Source: Trebouxia sp. TZW2008
Taxonomy: Eukaryota; Chlorophyta; Trebouxiophyceae; Trebouxiales; Trebouxiaceae
Assembly (NCBI GenBank): GCA_002118135.1
Contig: BDIU01000166.1
Span: 1-64,000 of the forward strand
Reading direction: 5' to 3'
Length of the DNA: 64,000 nt
Shown here: in pieces, positions 1 to 13,500 of the stretch
How positions within the stretch are numbered: the stretch's first letter is position 1
Layout of the letters: every line of letters starts with the position of its first letter
The notes under the pieces: generated by a model
The model's input: the letters and a program-made list of their open reading frames with translations, nothing else
What the model was told of the DNA's origin: nothing
Databases searched by the model: none
Program-made: the position numbers and the translations under genes

Positions 1-2
1 GT

Positions 3-905
3 CCACCTCCGCCCCCCCCCCGGTCTCCTGCCCCTCCTCCCCCACCACCCCCCGGCCCCCCGCCTCACCCACCTCCACCCAGCCCTGTGTCACCTCCACC
101 ACCTCACCCACCTCCTCCAAGCCCTGTTTCACCGCCACCCAGACCCCCATCACCACCCCCACCTTCACCACCCAGCCCTCCCCCACCAGTTCCTGCTTCA
201 CCTCCACCAAGGCCTCCTTCGCCGCCCCCACCCCAACCACCCTCCCCACCTCCCCCTTCACCTCCCAGCCCTCCCCCACCAGTTCCTGCTTCACCTCCAC
301 CAAGGACCCCTTCACCACCTCCACCCCAGCCACCCTCCCCACCTCCACCTTCACCACCCTCCCCACCTCCCCCTTCACCACCAAGCTCTCCCCTACCCAC
401 TCCTGCTCCGACCCCACCAGTATCCCCAAGTGCGCCCCCACCACAGATACCTTCACCACCTCCACCACAAACACCTGCACAATTCACTTCGCCTACCTCA
501 CCTTCTTCACCGGTGCCGCGCTCTTCTAACCCTACAGCTGTTCAAGATGCTGGAGTAGGACGCCCTCCTCGCCCTTCAGCACCTAGCACCAGCAATGGCA
601 CAAGAAACAATGCCACAGGCACCTGTTCACCAGCAACGTGGGTGACTTCAGACTGGGGTGCATGCAATGCCACTTGTGGCTTTGGGGTGCAGATACGCAC
701 AGTGGAGTGCCGATCCTATGGAGCTGATCTCAGCTTTGGACCTGTAGCAGCAGACAACCTGTGCAATGCTGGTCAGAAGCCAATGAGTAGTTTATCTTGC
801 ATTGATGCACCATGCCCAGGAAATTTCAGCCCTTCATGTCTTGCCAGCCCAGCCCCTGCTCCACAGCCACAATCTGGAAGAAGGCTATATTTCTGGCGGG
901 CATAG
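3..905 (+). CDS. Ser-Pro-rich extracellular protein with C-terminal TSP1 domain (5' partial)
   Basis: The frame is open from the left edge to TAG at 903-905, so only the C-terminal part is present. About 170 residues are almost entirely SPPPP/SPPSPPPP-type repeats, as in hydroxyproline-rich wall and matrix glycoproteins of green algae. A linker rich in S, T, N and P follows. Next comes a thrombospondin type 1 repeat (about 625-825) with WVTSDWGACNATCGFG, a second Trp, the Arg/Thr ladder and six cysteines ending in APCPG. The last residues are basic and aromatic, with no obvious membrane anchor. Likely role: secreted matrix or cell-surface adhesion (inference from domain type). The gene start and signal peptide lie outside the window. 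AATAAA follows at 936-941. Confidence 0.75.
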   Translation, partial: PPPPPPRSPAPPPPPPPGPPPHPPPPSPVSPPPPHPPPPSPVSPPPRPPSPPPPSPPSPPPPVPASPPPRPPSPPPPQPPSPPPPSPPSPPPPVPASPPPRTPSPPPPQPPSPPPPSPPSPPPPSPPSSPLPTPAPTPPVSPSAPPPQIPSPPPPQTPAQFTSPTSPSSPVPRSSNPTAVQDAGVGRPPRPSAPSTSNGTRNNATGTCSPATWVTSDWGACNATCGFGVQIRTVECRSYGADLSFGPVAADNLCNAGQKPMSSLSCIDAPCPGNFSPSCLASPAPAPQPQSGRRLYFWRA

Positions 906-935
906 CTTAGCAGTTCTAGCTGATACACACATATG

Positions 936-941
936 AATAAA
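936..941 (+). terminator. Candidate poly(A) signal AATAAA
   Basis: AATAAA lies 31 bases after the stop of the Ser-Pro-rich/TSP1 gene. Volvocine algae usually use TGTAA, so an AATAAA at this position is mildly informative about lineage. Confidence 0.4.
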
Positions 942-1575
942 CAGTCAAGTCAGTAATGAACTGATCAAGGATCTGTGTGTGTATCTGTCTGCAAGTACAT
1001 AGACATCACCTGCGTAGTACTGCTCAGGATTCTGAACGGCTCCTTATAGAGTATGATGATATAGAGTATGATGAAGTCTAGTGCAATTTGCGCAGGATGC
1101 TGCGTCATGGGTGCAATGCCCTTTTTCACTGAAAACCTGATATATACAACATGTATAGACCCGCAGAACTGCTCTGTGAAAGCTTGATTGTCTGCTGCCA
1201 CAATGTTCTGTAATAACAAAGAGCTCAAGGCCCACAATGGGAGCTGCAAAGTAAGTGCAGCGCTAATGCTGAGCATTGCTCCACAATTGGTCAATTGTAA
1301 GCCTGCATGCGCATGGCCCAGACAGCCATGGGTGCATGTGTCTTTCTTGCATATCCAGTTTGCCTAAAGTAACTCAAATAGCTGCATACATAGGAATGCT
1401 GGTGGCATGCATGTCAGACTGAATTAAGCTGTATTAGTAAGCATAGTACGGCACAGGCCTGAGTGCTAGCCTCCCTCTCCATACAGACATTGCCATGCGC
1501 GAGCGCGGAGTCGGCAAGGAGCCTGCGCTGCCCAGGCATCATTAAGTTGCAGCCTGACAGACCTTACAGAGGGGG
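942..1575. other. Intergenic, upstream of IFT144
   Basis: No convincing ORF. The last 90 bases become CpG-richer (GCGCGAGCGCGGAG near 1497), as seen at other gene starts in this window, so the IFT144 promoter and 5' UTR probably lie here. Confidence 0.4.
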
Positions 1576-4500
1576 ATGGCCTCACCACAACGGGAGCTGT
1601 TTGTGATCGGCTCTGATCAGCTGGGTTTTGCAACTGCAAGCTTCAGCTGGAGTCCGCGAGGCAACTTTCTGGCAATCTCTGGTGACAAGGTAAAATGCGG
1701 TCGCAAATGTTGTGCGCCTCACAAGCAGCTTACCGTGTACACATCTCGTGGATCTGCAGCGCCAAGTGCACGTATTCGACCGGAGGGGCAGCCTGTACTA
1801 TCACATCACCTTACCTGCACCAGAGTTCCCTGTCGACGACCGGCTGTCGGGCACCAAAGACTTGCAGGTGAACAAGGTCGACGAGCTTAGCATGAACTAC
1901 CTTGGCAGCAATTCCAGTGTATCATGTTTGTATCCCGATGCAGTGGGACTCAACAGGGGAACTGCTAGCTGTCCTTCCACGTGGAAACTCCTTTGCAGTA
2001 GTGTGGACCGCATCAACAAGGGACATTGCACACAGTGAGGCAGGGTTCAAGGTACAAGCACAAGCGGCTTGTCCCAGCTCCAGTATTTGCTTCCTCACAG
2101 CAACATCACACACGATACCCGTACACTGACACAATGGTTCTTTATTCAGGCACAAGAGGCATGTGTCATAGCATGGGCAGGCAGTCAGCAGATTTTGGCG
2201 GTGGGAACATCCAAAGGCAACCTGGTCCTTTACAACCTTGCCAAATACCAGAAAGTGCCTTTCATGGGCAAGCACACTCGGGCTGTCACATGTGCTGCAT
2301 GGAGCACTGGCAATCTCCTTGCAATGGGCGCAGCAGACAAACAAGTACGAGCTCACTGATCAAACCATGCAGAAAATACAGCTTGCAAACAGAGCATGCA
2401 GGGTCATTGCTGTCAGGCCCATATTCTGTCGCCATCAACTGACGCAATTGGTCCATCGTCAAGCCAGCGAGCTTGAGCTCAAGCTTGAGCGTACGCTGTA
2501 GCACCTTAACTGACCGACACATGCTCAGACCTGCTATTCAAGCAGCCTTTCCTGCAAAACATCTCATGATCATAAGGGACGCAATTGTTTATGCCATTGC
2601 AGGTGACTATGACACGAGGTTCAGATGGCGAGACTCTGAGCAGTTTCAGCATCAAGCTGGACCCAACTGAGGTCTGCTTTGCTGAAAGAAAAGGCGAGCC
2701 TGGGCAGACCAAATCGGACAGCTGCACCATCTCCATCAATGTTGGCAAGCGCAACTTGTATCTCATCACTGTGAGTCCTTCTTCTGCTTTGTTGCTTGAT
2801 CAGCATTGGCCCAAAGCATTCTGCATGGGCTTGCTTGCAAACCTTGTGTAGAGACATCTTGCTCCTTGCTGCACGGACATACACATGCAGAATCTACCCA
2901 CACATGGCTCATAACTGATGTAATGTGACGTTCGTTCAGCACAGAGCAGACAATACCACCAGGTTTGCCAGTAATCATCAGTCAAACTCAAGCGCATGCT
3001 GACCGCTTGCTGTTATGTTTCATACACCTCATGAGCAAGTTGCAGCAGTCCTGAACACTCTGCATTGCTGTTGCAGCTGGACGCCAATGGCCAAGCTCTG
3101 GAGCAGCCCCTAGAGCTGTCCTTTCAGGATCAGTATGGTGACATAGAGCGCCACCTTTGGTTTGGAGATGGATACATACTGCTAGGCTTCAACACAGGTA
3201 CTCACTCACCTGGCGAACAGGTACACTTATCAGCTGTTTTCAAGCTGTCACACTTGCCATAATTTCCAGCACATTTGACAGGGGACCTGAGCAATTGAGC
3301 AAAGTCCCCAGACTGCAATCAGCACAGACCAGATAGGCTTACTCAACTGCATTGGCTGTTGCTGTGTGCTGCTGGGACTTTGTTTATGATCAGCTTTGCT
3401 GGGTCTGGCTGTTTTTGTCAATACCACAGGCAAGGGTATGCTGTGCTTCTGCTCAGCATCAGCAGCTTTGACTGCCGAGACTGTTGCATCTGAGCAAGTT
3501 TCAGATCACGATTAATGTCAGATAGAAGCAAGCCAGGCTGAAAGTCTTCTGACGTTGATGTTTGCTTGTTTTCCTTGCAATATCAACAAGAACCACCGAC
3601 AGCTGCCGCAGCTTATTTGCATTGGACCCTGAAAGCATGCCTGTGTAAGCAATTTACACTTTGCAACTTGCATTGCGACAAAACAGCTTTGGACGGTATT
3701 GTTTGAAGGCGTTTCACTGCTGCGAAATGCACCTGGAAAGTTCACAGAATCTCACTGGCAAGCTCTAAACTCACATTCAACATTGGCTGCTGCAGGCAAC
3801 CTGCTGGTGGTGTCAACCCACACTAGGGAGATCCATGAGGAGGTGCATTCCTTCAAGTGCCTGGACTGTTGCATTGTGGACATGGCCTACTGTCCCTCCC
3901 TCAACAAAGCAGGTACAAGATGGATTGCTCTGGTTTTCCCTGCATGCAGAACAATGCAAGACCGTCTCACACGGGATGGAATATTTTCACCAATAGCCTC
4001 ACTACACTCATGAAAGAGAAAACAGATCAGATGCAATCCTGCTGCCTTGGTGCTGTTGCCCTGGGCAGTTGCAGGGCGTGTGATGGACTTCATGCTGACG
4101 CCATTCAGCCAGAGATGCCCTAGCATGACTGCACATCACTCCTGTGTTTGTCGCCTGTGACACATGTTTGAATAGCATGGAAAAGTTGACTGCAAAATGC
4201 ATTGCAACATGAACTTCCTGCAATCTCATGTTTATATGTGAAAAGGCGTGACACCTGCCACTTGATTGGCAAGCATTACACAGTGATGCCAGACTCGGCT
4301 GAGGCCTTTGTGCTGATGCATTTGTGCTGATGCAGTTGTTGGCGGTGGAAGCAGTGCCAGGGTGTTGGACCTGACAGGGGCAGAGATCAGGGACATTCAG
4401 GCAGAGTCTGTGGAGCTTTCTATGGGGCAGACTGACTCCAACTGGCTGTGCAGTAATGCATCATGTCTCACAAAGAGTTTCTATCTTCTGTTGCAGTTGT

Positions 4501-7500
4501 TGGAGGTGGCAGCAGTGCCAGGGTGTTGGATTTGACAGGGGCAGAGATCCGGGACATTCAGGCAGAGTCTGTGGAGCTGCCCATTGGGCAGTCTGTCTAC
4601 AAAGTGGCCTGGAGCCCAGATGGCTCCCTTCTGACAGTCTCTACAACAGTAAGCTCTTGTTCACAAGCGTTGCTGTGAGCTACCAGGCATCCACAAACGG
4701 CTGAACACTGCCTGCGTAGTCACTGCCTGAGCAACTAGATTCTTAAGCTCCTCAAAAACAGCAGCAAGGATGTCTCCTTGAACAGCGTTGCTTCTTCATG
4801 TGCCTGCCTATTTGGCTCACAGACTCTGACCTACACGCAGTCATTGACCAATTTCTTTGCTCAAGTACCCTTGAGGAATGACTCGTTCCACTTGTACATT
4901 ACGCAGAAGGGGCAGCTGCAATGTAGTGCTTGAGGTGCACGGCATCTCTGAGTGGCAAAGCACCAACGTCAAACTTGAATGACTTGTAAATTGCAGACTG
5001 AACAGCTGCACGTCCACATGGCACAACTACCAGTCATTAAGACGGACAGTGCACAAGCTCCAGGCTACTACACCTGTGTATTGCATTCAGGGTAGCCGCA
5101 CTTTGCCAAAAGTGGTTCAATCTCAATGGCAAGGCATGAACTTCCAAATTGAATCCCTCGTGTGTTGCAGACTGGGCAGTTACACACTTATCTGGCATCA
5201 TTACCAGTCATGAGCAGCGTGTGGGGCAGCAGCCTAGCTTACTGTACCTCCCTCCAGGAGTTAGCTGTTATGAACGTCCTGAATAAAGGCAGCCAGTCAC
5301 GCCTTGCTATCCCCACTGAGCCTGCTTTTCTGGCCCTTGGGCCAAACCACCTGGCTGTGGGAATGAACAACAAGGTGCATAGGCCCAGGCAATGCTTTTG
5401 CAAGTGGACTGTTGGTTCCCTTTATGTGACACATTGTGCGGTCACCAAATTGTGTGAGCCTTGAGATCGGTGTGATTGACTGATGTCAACGATGACATGA
5501 GCGCTTACCATCCCCAGCCTGCTTTTCTGGCTCTTGGGTCACATCACCTGGCTGTCGGCATGAACAACAAGGTAGGTCAATCTTCAAAGGGCTTGTGCAG
5601 GCGCTTTGGTGCTAATACTGATGCAAATTACTGTGCTCAGATGAGAAATTCTTGTGCAAAGCACATTTTTTTGCAAGTTCAAGCAACATGTCAGGGCAGC
5701 ATTTGACCTGTGCGATGCACCTTTTGGCAAATCCAGAACATAATGTATCCAACAACATGGTGTTGTGCTTTGCTGCAATTGAAACACACGCAGTCAGCCT
5801 TGAAAGCACTGAGCCATAAAACTCAGCAGTTGTCTTCTAACATGTTTGTGGACCTACCCAACACGATTGCAAACAACAGAACCTGGAGACCATATATGCA
5901 CACCACAATGCTCCCATTTGGCGACATTATCAGCAATCTGCTCCTCTGCTGCAGGCATGGTTCTATGAGCTGCAGAGCACTGGGGCCAAATTGCTAACAG
6001 GGCATAACTACCTGGGCAGCATCAAGACCTAAATCCTCTTCTGCCATATTGGTGGAGTTGCCAAACATAGGTGATTGCAGTGGTATCAGGCAACAATGCT
6101 GCCTTGTGCTGCAGGCCTGGTGTTCTGTGAGCTGCACAGTTCTGGCGGGCCACTTGCAGGCAGAGCGTGACTACCTGGGCGGCGTGGAAACCCGAGCCCT
6201 CTTCTGCCATATCTGTGGACTGATAAACATAGGTGATTACAGTGATATCAGGTGACCACGCTGCCTTGTGCTGCAGGCCTGGTTTTGTGAGCTGCAGAGC
6301 GCTGGGGCCCAGCTGCAGGCAGAGCATGACTACCTGGGCAACATGGAAAGCTTGACCCTCTTCTGCCGTATTATTGGACTTGCCAAACATAGGTGATTAC
6401 AGTGGTGTCAGGTGACCACGGTGCCCTGTGCTGCAGGCCTGGTTTTATGAGCTGCACAGTTCTGGAGGGCAGTTGCTGGCAAAGCATGACTATTTGGGCA
6501 GCATGGAGACCCAAACCCTCTTCTGCCGTATTATCGGACTTGCCAAACATAGGTGATTATAGCGGTATCAGGCAACTATGGTGCCTTGTGCTGCAGGCCC
6601 GGTTGCATGAGCTGCAGAGCAGTGGAGGCCAGTTGCTGGCAGAGCATGACTACCTGGGCGTGGAGACTCAGACCCTCTTCTGCCATGTCCTTGGACTTGC
6701 CAAACATAGGTGGTCACAGTTGTGTCAGGCAACCATGAGGCATTGTGCTGCAGGCGGGGTTCTATTAGCTGCAGAGCGCTGGGGGTCAGCTGCTGGCAGG
6801 GCATGGCTATCTATGCAGCATGGAGACCTACACCCTTTTCTGCCATATCCTTGGACTCGCCGAACATAGGTGACTATGGTGGTGTCAGGCAACCATGAGC
6901 TCTTGTGCTGCAGGCCTGGTTCTATGAGCTGCAGAGCGCTGGGGGCAAGCTGCTGGCAGAGCATGACTACCTGGGCAGCGTGGAAACCATGCTTCTCAAT
7001 GATCACTGGGCAGCCGCCCTGTTTGAAGGTGCAAACATGTGCTTGGCTGATCTACACAGCTAGCTATCTGCCTTGCGCGCTATTTCATGACACTGATAAC
7101 CTGCTCAGCACAGCGCATACTTGGGCCGGGTACTGTTCTTACAGCTCACACTCTCTGTTCATTGACAGCTTTCTGCAATAGCTGTGTATGTCATTACGAA
7201 CTTGTCATCACGGCTTGTCATTGCTTACCAGTGCCTTGCATCATCCTGAATGTCTTGACACTGATGACAATGATTGCAGAATCAAGGTTACCATTGATCC
7301 AGGCAGGGTCACACTCCATCCCATTGAGGAATCTGGCAGGGAGGAGAGCAAGGGCACCTTCCAAGTGCCCTTGCAAGGTCCATAAAGCGGGCTTTCTCCC
7401 CCTCCCGTCTATGAATTATGCACTTGTCTGTCACATCGCACTTGCTGCCGAACTTGGCCGCGGGCGTCGTCAAGGAGCCTCAGGCAACATCACATGCGTG

Positions 7501-10500
7501 GCACTTGAAGCAGAAAGCTGATGGCAAAGGAGATATTGCCATTCATGCAGGCAGGGTCACAGTCCATCCCATTGAGGAAGCTGGCAGGGAAGAAAGCGAG
7601 GGCACCTTCCAAGTGCCCTTGCAAGGAGCCCCAGGCAACATCTCATGCATGGTCCTAAGTGCCCACTTCCTGATAGCTGGCACTGCAGACGGCAAACTGC
7701 TGTACTACCAGTGCGAGCACAAGGCACTATTGAATGAATTTAGGCATAGTGGCGGAGCTGTCACTAAGCTCTTTCCTCAGCTATATGGCACTAGGTGAGA
7801 AATGCAACATCACATGCATGGCCTGCTTCCTGGTAACTGGCACTGCCGACGGCAAACTGCTCCACTACCAGTGCGAGCACAAGGCACTACTGAATGAATT
7901 CAGGCATAGTGGTGGAGCTGTCACTAAGCTCTTTCCTCAGCTGTATGGCACTAGGTGAGAAGTGCAATAGCACATGCAAGACCCTTGAGTGTCCTGTGAT
8001 AGCTGGCACTGCAGACGGCAAACTGCTGTACTACCAGTGCGAGCGCAAGGCACTACTGCATGCTTCCAGGCACAGTGGTGGAGCTGTCACTAAGCTCTTT
8101 CCTCACCTGTATGGCACTAGGTGAGAAATGCAACATCTCCTGCATGGCCCATTTCCTGATAGCTGGCACTGCAGACCGGAAGCTGCTACATTACCAGTGC
8201 AAGCGCAAGGCAAAATCAAATGAGTTTAAGCATGGTGGTGGAGCTGTCACTAAGCTCTTTTCTCAGCTGTATGGCAATAGGTGAGAAATGCAACATCTCA
8301 TGCATGATCCTGAGTGCTCACTTCCTCATAGCTGGCCCTGCAGACTGCAAGCTGCTGTATTATCAGTGCGAGCGCAAGGTACTGCTGAATGAATTCAGGG
8401 CAAAGTGGTGCACTAAGCTTCTTAGCTGTATGGCGCTTGGTGAGAGGTCCAAAGCCTAGTGTAGTCTCAGGGGAAAAATGTTTTAAGCACACCGTTTGGA
8501 TTGTTTGCTTACCAAAACAGCAGACAGCACCTGCATTGCTGCAGGCTTATCTATGACAAGCACAGTGTCCACCTTTACAACGCTGTGAATGACCAGCTGC
8601 TGCCCCTGTCTGATGTCTCTTTTCTTCTGCATTTCTGCTCAGACTGTGAGTACAATTGTTCATACCCGTTGCAGGCTAATCTACGAGGATGACAAGCACA
8701 GTGTGCACCTCTACAACGCTGTGAATGACCAGCTGCTGCCCCTCAGTGAGGTCTCCTTGGGTCTGGCAGCTGCTCTGTGGGATGCAGTTGACCCCAAAGT
8801 CTTCCTCCTTTCAGACAGACAGACACTGTACATCTACCTACACCTGCCTGTTTCACTGCAGGGACCTGGTGAGCACTTTTCTGCTCTCAAAGATATGTAT
8901 TTCATCAATCTTGAAAATGGTATGCGTGTCCATTGATGATGTGGTGTTCACTGTCTAAATTTGTTTTATGTTCCAGGCATGTTCTCAGCTGGCCCTTGAT
9001 GATGCATGACATGAATGCACACTGCAAGCATGCTGCATGTTAAAGTGAGAAGCAGTCATGCACATTTGGTTGCACATTCGTTCCATTTGCAATATTTGTA
9101 TTAGTAGCCAAGCCTCCTTCCTTGTGAGGAACCTCTCTTTGCTGCCAAAAGTCGCTTGATGTTCTGTGATAGTGTCTGCTGCTTGTGCCAGGTGCAAGGC
9201 TGTTGAGCAAGCAGCCCTGCCCTTCTGGCCGCACTCTCCTGCTGTTGGCAGCTGGTAGCATCACCTGACTTGATGCTGAAAAGCCAGGCAACGCTGAATT
9301 GCAACAGCCCAACATCTACAGACCAAGAACCAGGAGCATTTTGTCTACTATCAAGCTTGCTTTGAATTTGTGTCTGCTGCTTGTCGCAGGTGTGAAGCTC
9401 CTGAGCCAGCGACCCCGACGTCAGGTCCTGGCAGATCTGCACAGTTGCAAGTTTGTGGCAAAATCTGAATTTTATCGCATGCCCCAACATCAGGTTTGTC
9501 TTACTTTGCTGCCAACTGTGTCTGATGCTCCTCTTGTTTTGTTGTGCCAGGCGTGAGGCTGTTGAGCAAGCAGCCCTGCCCTTCTGGCCGCACTCCCCTG
9601 CTGCTGGCAGCAGGCAATGTCACGTACCAAACCAAGAGCGGCTCCCTGGAAAGCCAAGTCCTCAGCAGTCACACTGCCCTCAAGGTAAGGTGCAAATGTC
9701 AACAGTTGCTGTTGGTACACTGGCAGCCAATGTGTTATTAATAAGAACGATCATCACACGTTCCAGCAAATACTGCTAGGTGTGTGTGGCACCAGTCTTA
9801 TCTCGCCAGGCAGGCTTGTCTTGAGCATCGCAGTAAGGACGCCTGATGTTCAAATGAGCCAAGTCAGACAAAACAATGCCATTTCAGATCTTCCTCGGTC
9901 AACCAATGTAAGTGCATGTAAACAGAGACTTGCAAGTCAGCGAGTAATCCAAGCAGCCATTGCGATAGAAGCCTGGCAAGCCTACCATCACCAACCTCCT
10001 TCCACAGCAATGCCACTGGTCGTTTGTCTTGCTGCAAACAATGCAATGCATACCTCAGCAAAGGAGCAGCGGCAGCAGCGGCAGCATCAGCGGCGGCGGC
10101 AGCAGCAGCAGCAGCAGCAGTAGCAGCAGCAGCACTGCCAGCAATGACTGAACTAGATAGATGTAGATCACAGCAGCAACAATGTGCATTCTCTGTCACC
10201 CATGCATTGCACACCTTGCCTTTGAACAAGCGCAGGATCCGCACCACCAGTCACTGCTTCCATAGGAAAGCAGCAATAGGAGTCAAGATCAGGACATCAT
10301 GACAGCCAGATTTCAGGCAGCAGTGAGCCTGCACCACTTCAAGGAGGCTTGGAGTGCAGCCCTGGCGCTCAAGTCTCCAGCAAAGTGGCAACAGCTTGCA
10401 GAGGCTCATTTGCACAGCCTTGACGTCGCATCAGCCATCAGGTGAGACTGCAGTAGCTGTTTCTGTTGAGCTGTCATGCACTGTTGCAAGGAGGCTTGGA

Positions 10501-13500
10501 ATGCATCATCTCCTGCAGTGTGGCAACAGCTTGCAGAGCTTGCAGAGGCTCACATGCAAAACCTTGATGTTGCAGCAGCCATCAGATGACACTGCATCAG
10601 CTATTCCTTTCCAATTTGCACCAGTTCAGAAGGGCTTGCGACGCTGCACTGGTGTTCAAGTTCTCAGCAGTGTTGCAGCAGCTTGCAGAGGCTCACCTGC
10701 ACAACATTGCTGTTGCATCAGCCATCAGGTGAAACTGCAGTACCTATGTCAATTTGGGTGTGCACCATTACAAGGCTCAAAATGCAGAGTTGGGAGCCTA
10801 AGTCTCCTGCAGTCTGGCAACAGCCTGCAGAGGCTCACTTGCATGATCTTGACATTGTATCAACCATCATGTGAGAATGCAGCACCTGATTGTGTTGAGG
10901 CTGCACCGTTTCCAAGGAGGCTTAGCACTGGTGCCCAGCAGGATGTACCAGCAGGGTGCTCTTCCTGCAAGGTATGACACAATCCCAAAGCATGTCCCCA
11001 AAGCATGACAGCATGCGCCAAAAGCATGACCTCATGTCACATGTGTGCATGTGCTATAGGATGAAGGGTGATGCTGGCATGGTGTTCAGCCTGGAGCAGA
11101 GTCAAGATGTGGAAAGTAAGGACCTGCTGACTGGCACTTCCACAAAAAGAGACACTGTGTTAGGTGTATGCAGATGCTATAGGATGAAGGGCGATGCTGG
11201 CATGGTGTTCAGCCTGGGGCAGATCCAGGATGTGGAAAACAAGGACCTGCTGACTGGTCACATTCTGGTGCTGCTTGGCCAAGACTATGATGCTGCCCAG
11301 GCAAGCTAGCATACCACCTTGATGGCATTCTCAGAGCGTGATGTTGCTCTTGAATGCAGCACATAAATTTTTGCAGGACTGTCAGAAGAGGCTACCTGCT
11401 CAATACCATTCTCTGCCTTGATATGAAGCCAGTAAAGAGGAATGTATCAAGGCAGAGAATGGTATTGAGCAGGTAGTCTCTTCTGACCGTCCTGCAAAAC
11501 TCCATATGCTGCAGCAGTTCTGTTCAACTGATCCCAATCCCCTGCTGCATACTTTATAGTAGCTGCAAGGTCAGTGATGCTTGTAATGTCAGAAATCATG
11601 CCTAGGAAATGACAGGGTGGTCTGATGTCCAGGAAATGATCTTCACAAGCACATACCCCACAGCAGCTCTGCACATGCGCACAGACCTGCAGCACTGCTT
11701 TCAGGCCCTCTCCCTGATAACCCAACTGGACCCTGTACCAACCCCCCTGTGGTCACATTACTATCTGCAATATCCAAATATGTGTTTGGAGATATTGAGA
11801 GGGTGACCTCGTGTGCAGGAACTGTTCTTGAGAAGCCCATGCCCTACAGCAGCTCTGCAGATGCGTACAGATCTGCAGCACTGGTCTCAGGCCCTCTCCC
11901 TGGCGCGGCAACTGGACCCTGTACAAGTTCCGCCTCTGGCATGCAATTATGCCCAGGTCAGTCAAACTTCCTGTCCTGTTTTTGATCACAGGCGTGCAAT
12001 GTGGATGACTCCAGTCACTTGTGGTCTGTCTTGCACATGCGCACAGACCTGAAGCACTGGTCTCAGGCCCTCTCCCTAGCACAGCAACTGGATTCTGGCA
12101 TGCAATTATGCCCAGGTCAGTCAAACTTCCTGTCCTGCTGTTGATAGACGCTCCTGACAGGTGTAGCATAGAGCGCAAACCTCCTCTGGCATGCAACTAC
12201 ACTCAGGTCTGTTAGACTTGCCAAATCCAGCAGGCGAGCAAGACTGATCCCACTCACATTCTGTATTACACCAACCATGCATGACTGTGACCGATATGCT
12301 CACTGCCCTTCTGTTCCTTCTCTCTTCCATCCATTCAGCTGTTTGTTTGGTACCTCCTGCTTGTCAGAGCCTGACCGCGCCTCAATTCATCCACAGCCTC
12401 ATCTGGCTATACTCAGAGTTGAGGCTCGTTGTTGTGCTCCAGTCTGCTCATGGGCATGAATCTGTGCACAGGTGAAGGCTGATGCATGCTGCTGCAAGTG
12501 CGTCTGAGAGTGCCTTTGCTGTGGTATCTGCCTTGCTGTCAATCTCTGCAGAGTCAGAGTACCAGTGTTGGGCCAATTTTGATGCAGTGCATGCTTTACA
12601 CGTGGCTTGCGTGCTTTGCAGCAACTGGAGCTACAAGCTGAGTATGGCAGCGCGCGTGCCTACTACCAACAAGCCCTGTCTGCTGCTGGTGAGTTGCTGT
12701 TGTTCATACCTACTCAACCCTGCACTGCTTCTGCACACAGGCTCCTGGTGTGATGCCTTACAGCATAGACTTCATTGCTTTGACTTCCTTTTGTCTCTCA
12801 CTCAAAAAGCTTCTAGGGTGTAAAGCAACTACAACACATCCCCGGCTCCTCAATGGTGTCCATGTATAGACCTGACGGCTTTTTAATGCATGCATTGAAT
12901 GCTTAAGATGCTGAGACAAGTCACAACCCGCCCCCAAGGCCCTGTATATCTATGGCAGGTCCAGAGGCACCAGAAGTCAGCACATTCAGACGTGGGGTGG
13001 CGCGCACTTCACTGCATGCGGGCGACACCAAGCAGGGCAGGGCTCTGGCCCTTCAGAGCAACAGCTCTCAGCTGTGCAAAGAGTGTGCCCAGATCCTGGA
13101 AGCTCAAGAGAAGCTGCAGGTACCTTGAACCCTCCTTTTGCTGCCTGAAAATCCAGTTGGTGCATTTGGCATGCTGTGCAGTCAGAAGGCTTGTTACAGT
13201 CACTTAGGCATAAGTCAGAGCAGCTGGGTGTACTGGAGAGCTGTCAAAAAGGCATGGCAGAACTGATCGTTGTCTGTATGATGGGGAAGGACAGCAAGAC
13301 TTGCAGTAGTACCTTGAAACAAACCATGTGCATCGCCAGCGCATGTCTTGATTTGCGTTACCAATAATCACAGCTGTTCTCTGGCCTCTGCTTGCAGCAG
13401 CATTGCCATTTGCCTGTGATGCTGTTACAGCTCGAGTGTCTTGCCACGTCAATGCATCTTAAAGGGCTGTTTCAAGGTGTCAAGCATCAACATATTCTGA

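Noticed and set aside
104..487. Gly-rich minus-strand ORF
   Set aside because: Exact antisense of the Pro-rich repeat; composition is forced by the other strand.
5955..7028. CRISPR-like array
   Set aside because: Evenly spaced repeats, but the units are diverged intron-exon pieces in a eukaryotic gene with no spacer/repeat structure or cas genes.
5955..8450. Functional mutually exclusive exon clusters
   Set aside because: Most copies have stops, frameshifts or missing halves, so they cannot all be alternative coding exons.
9782..10302. PolyQ and polyA ORFs on both strands
   Set aside because: Products of a GCA repeat and an antisense LINE fragment inside an IFT144 intron.
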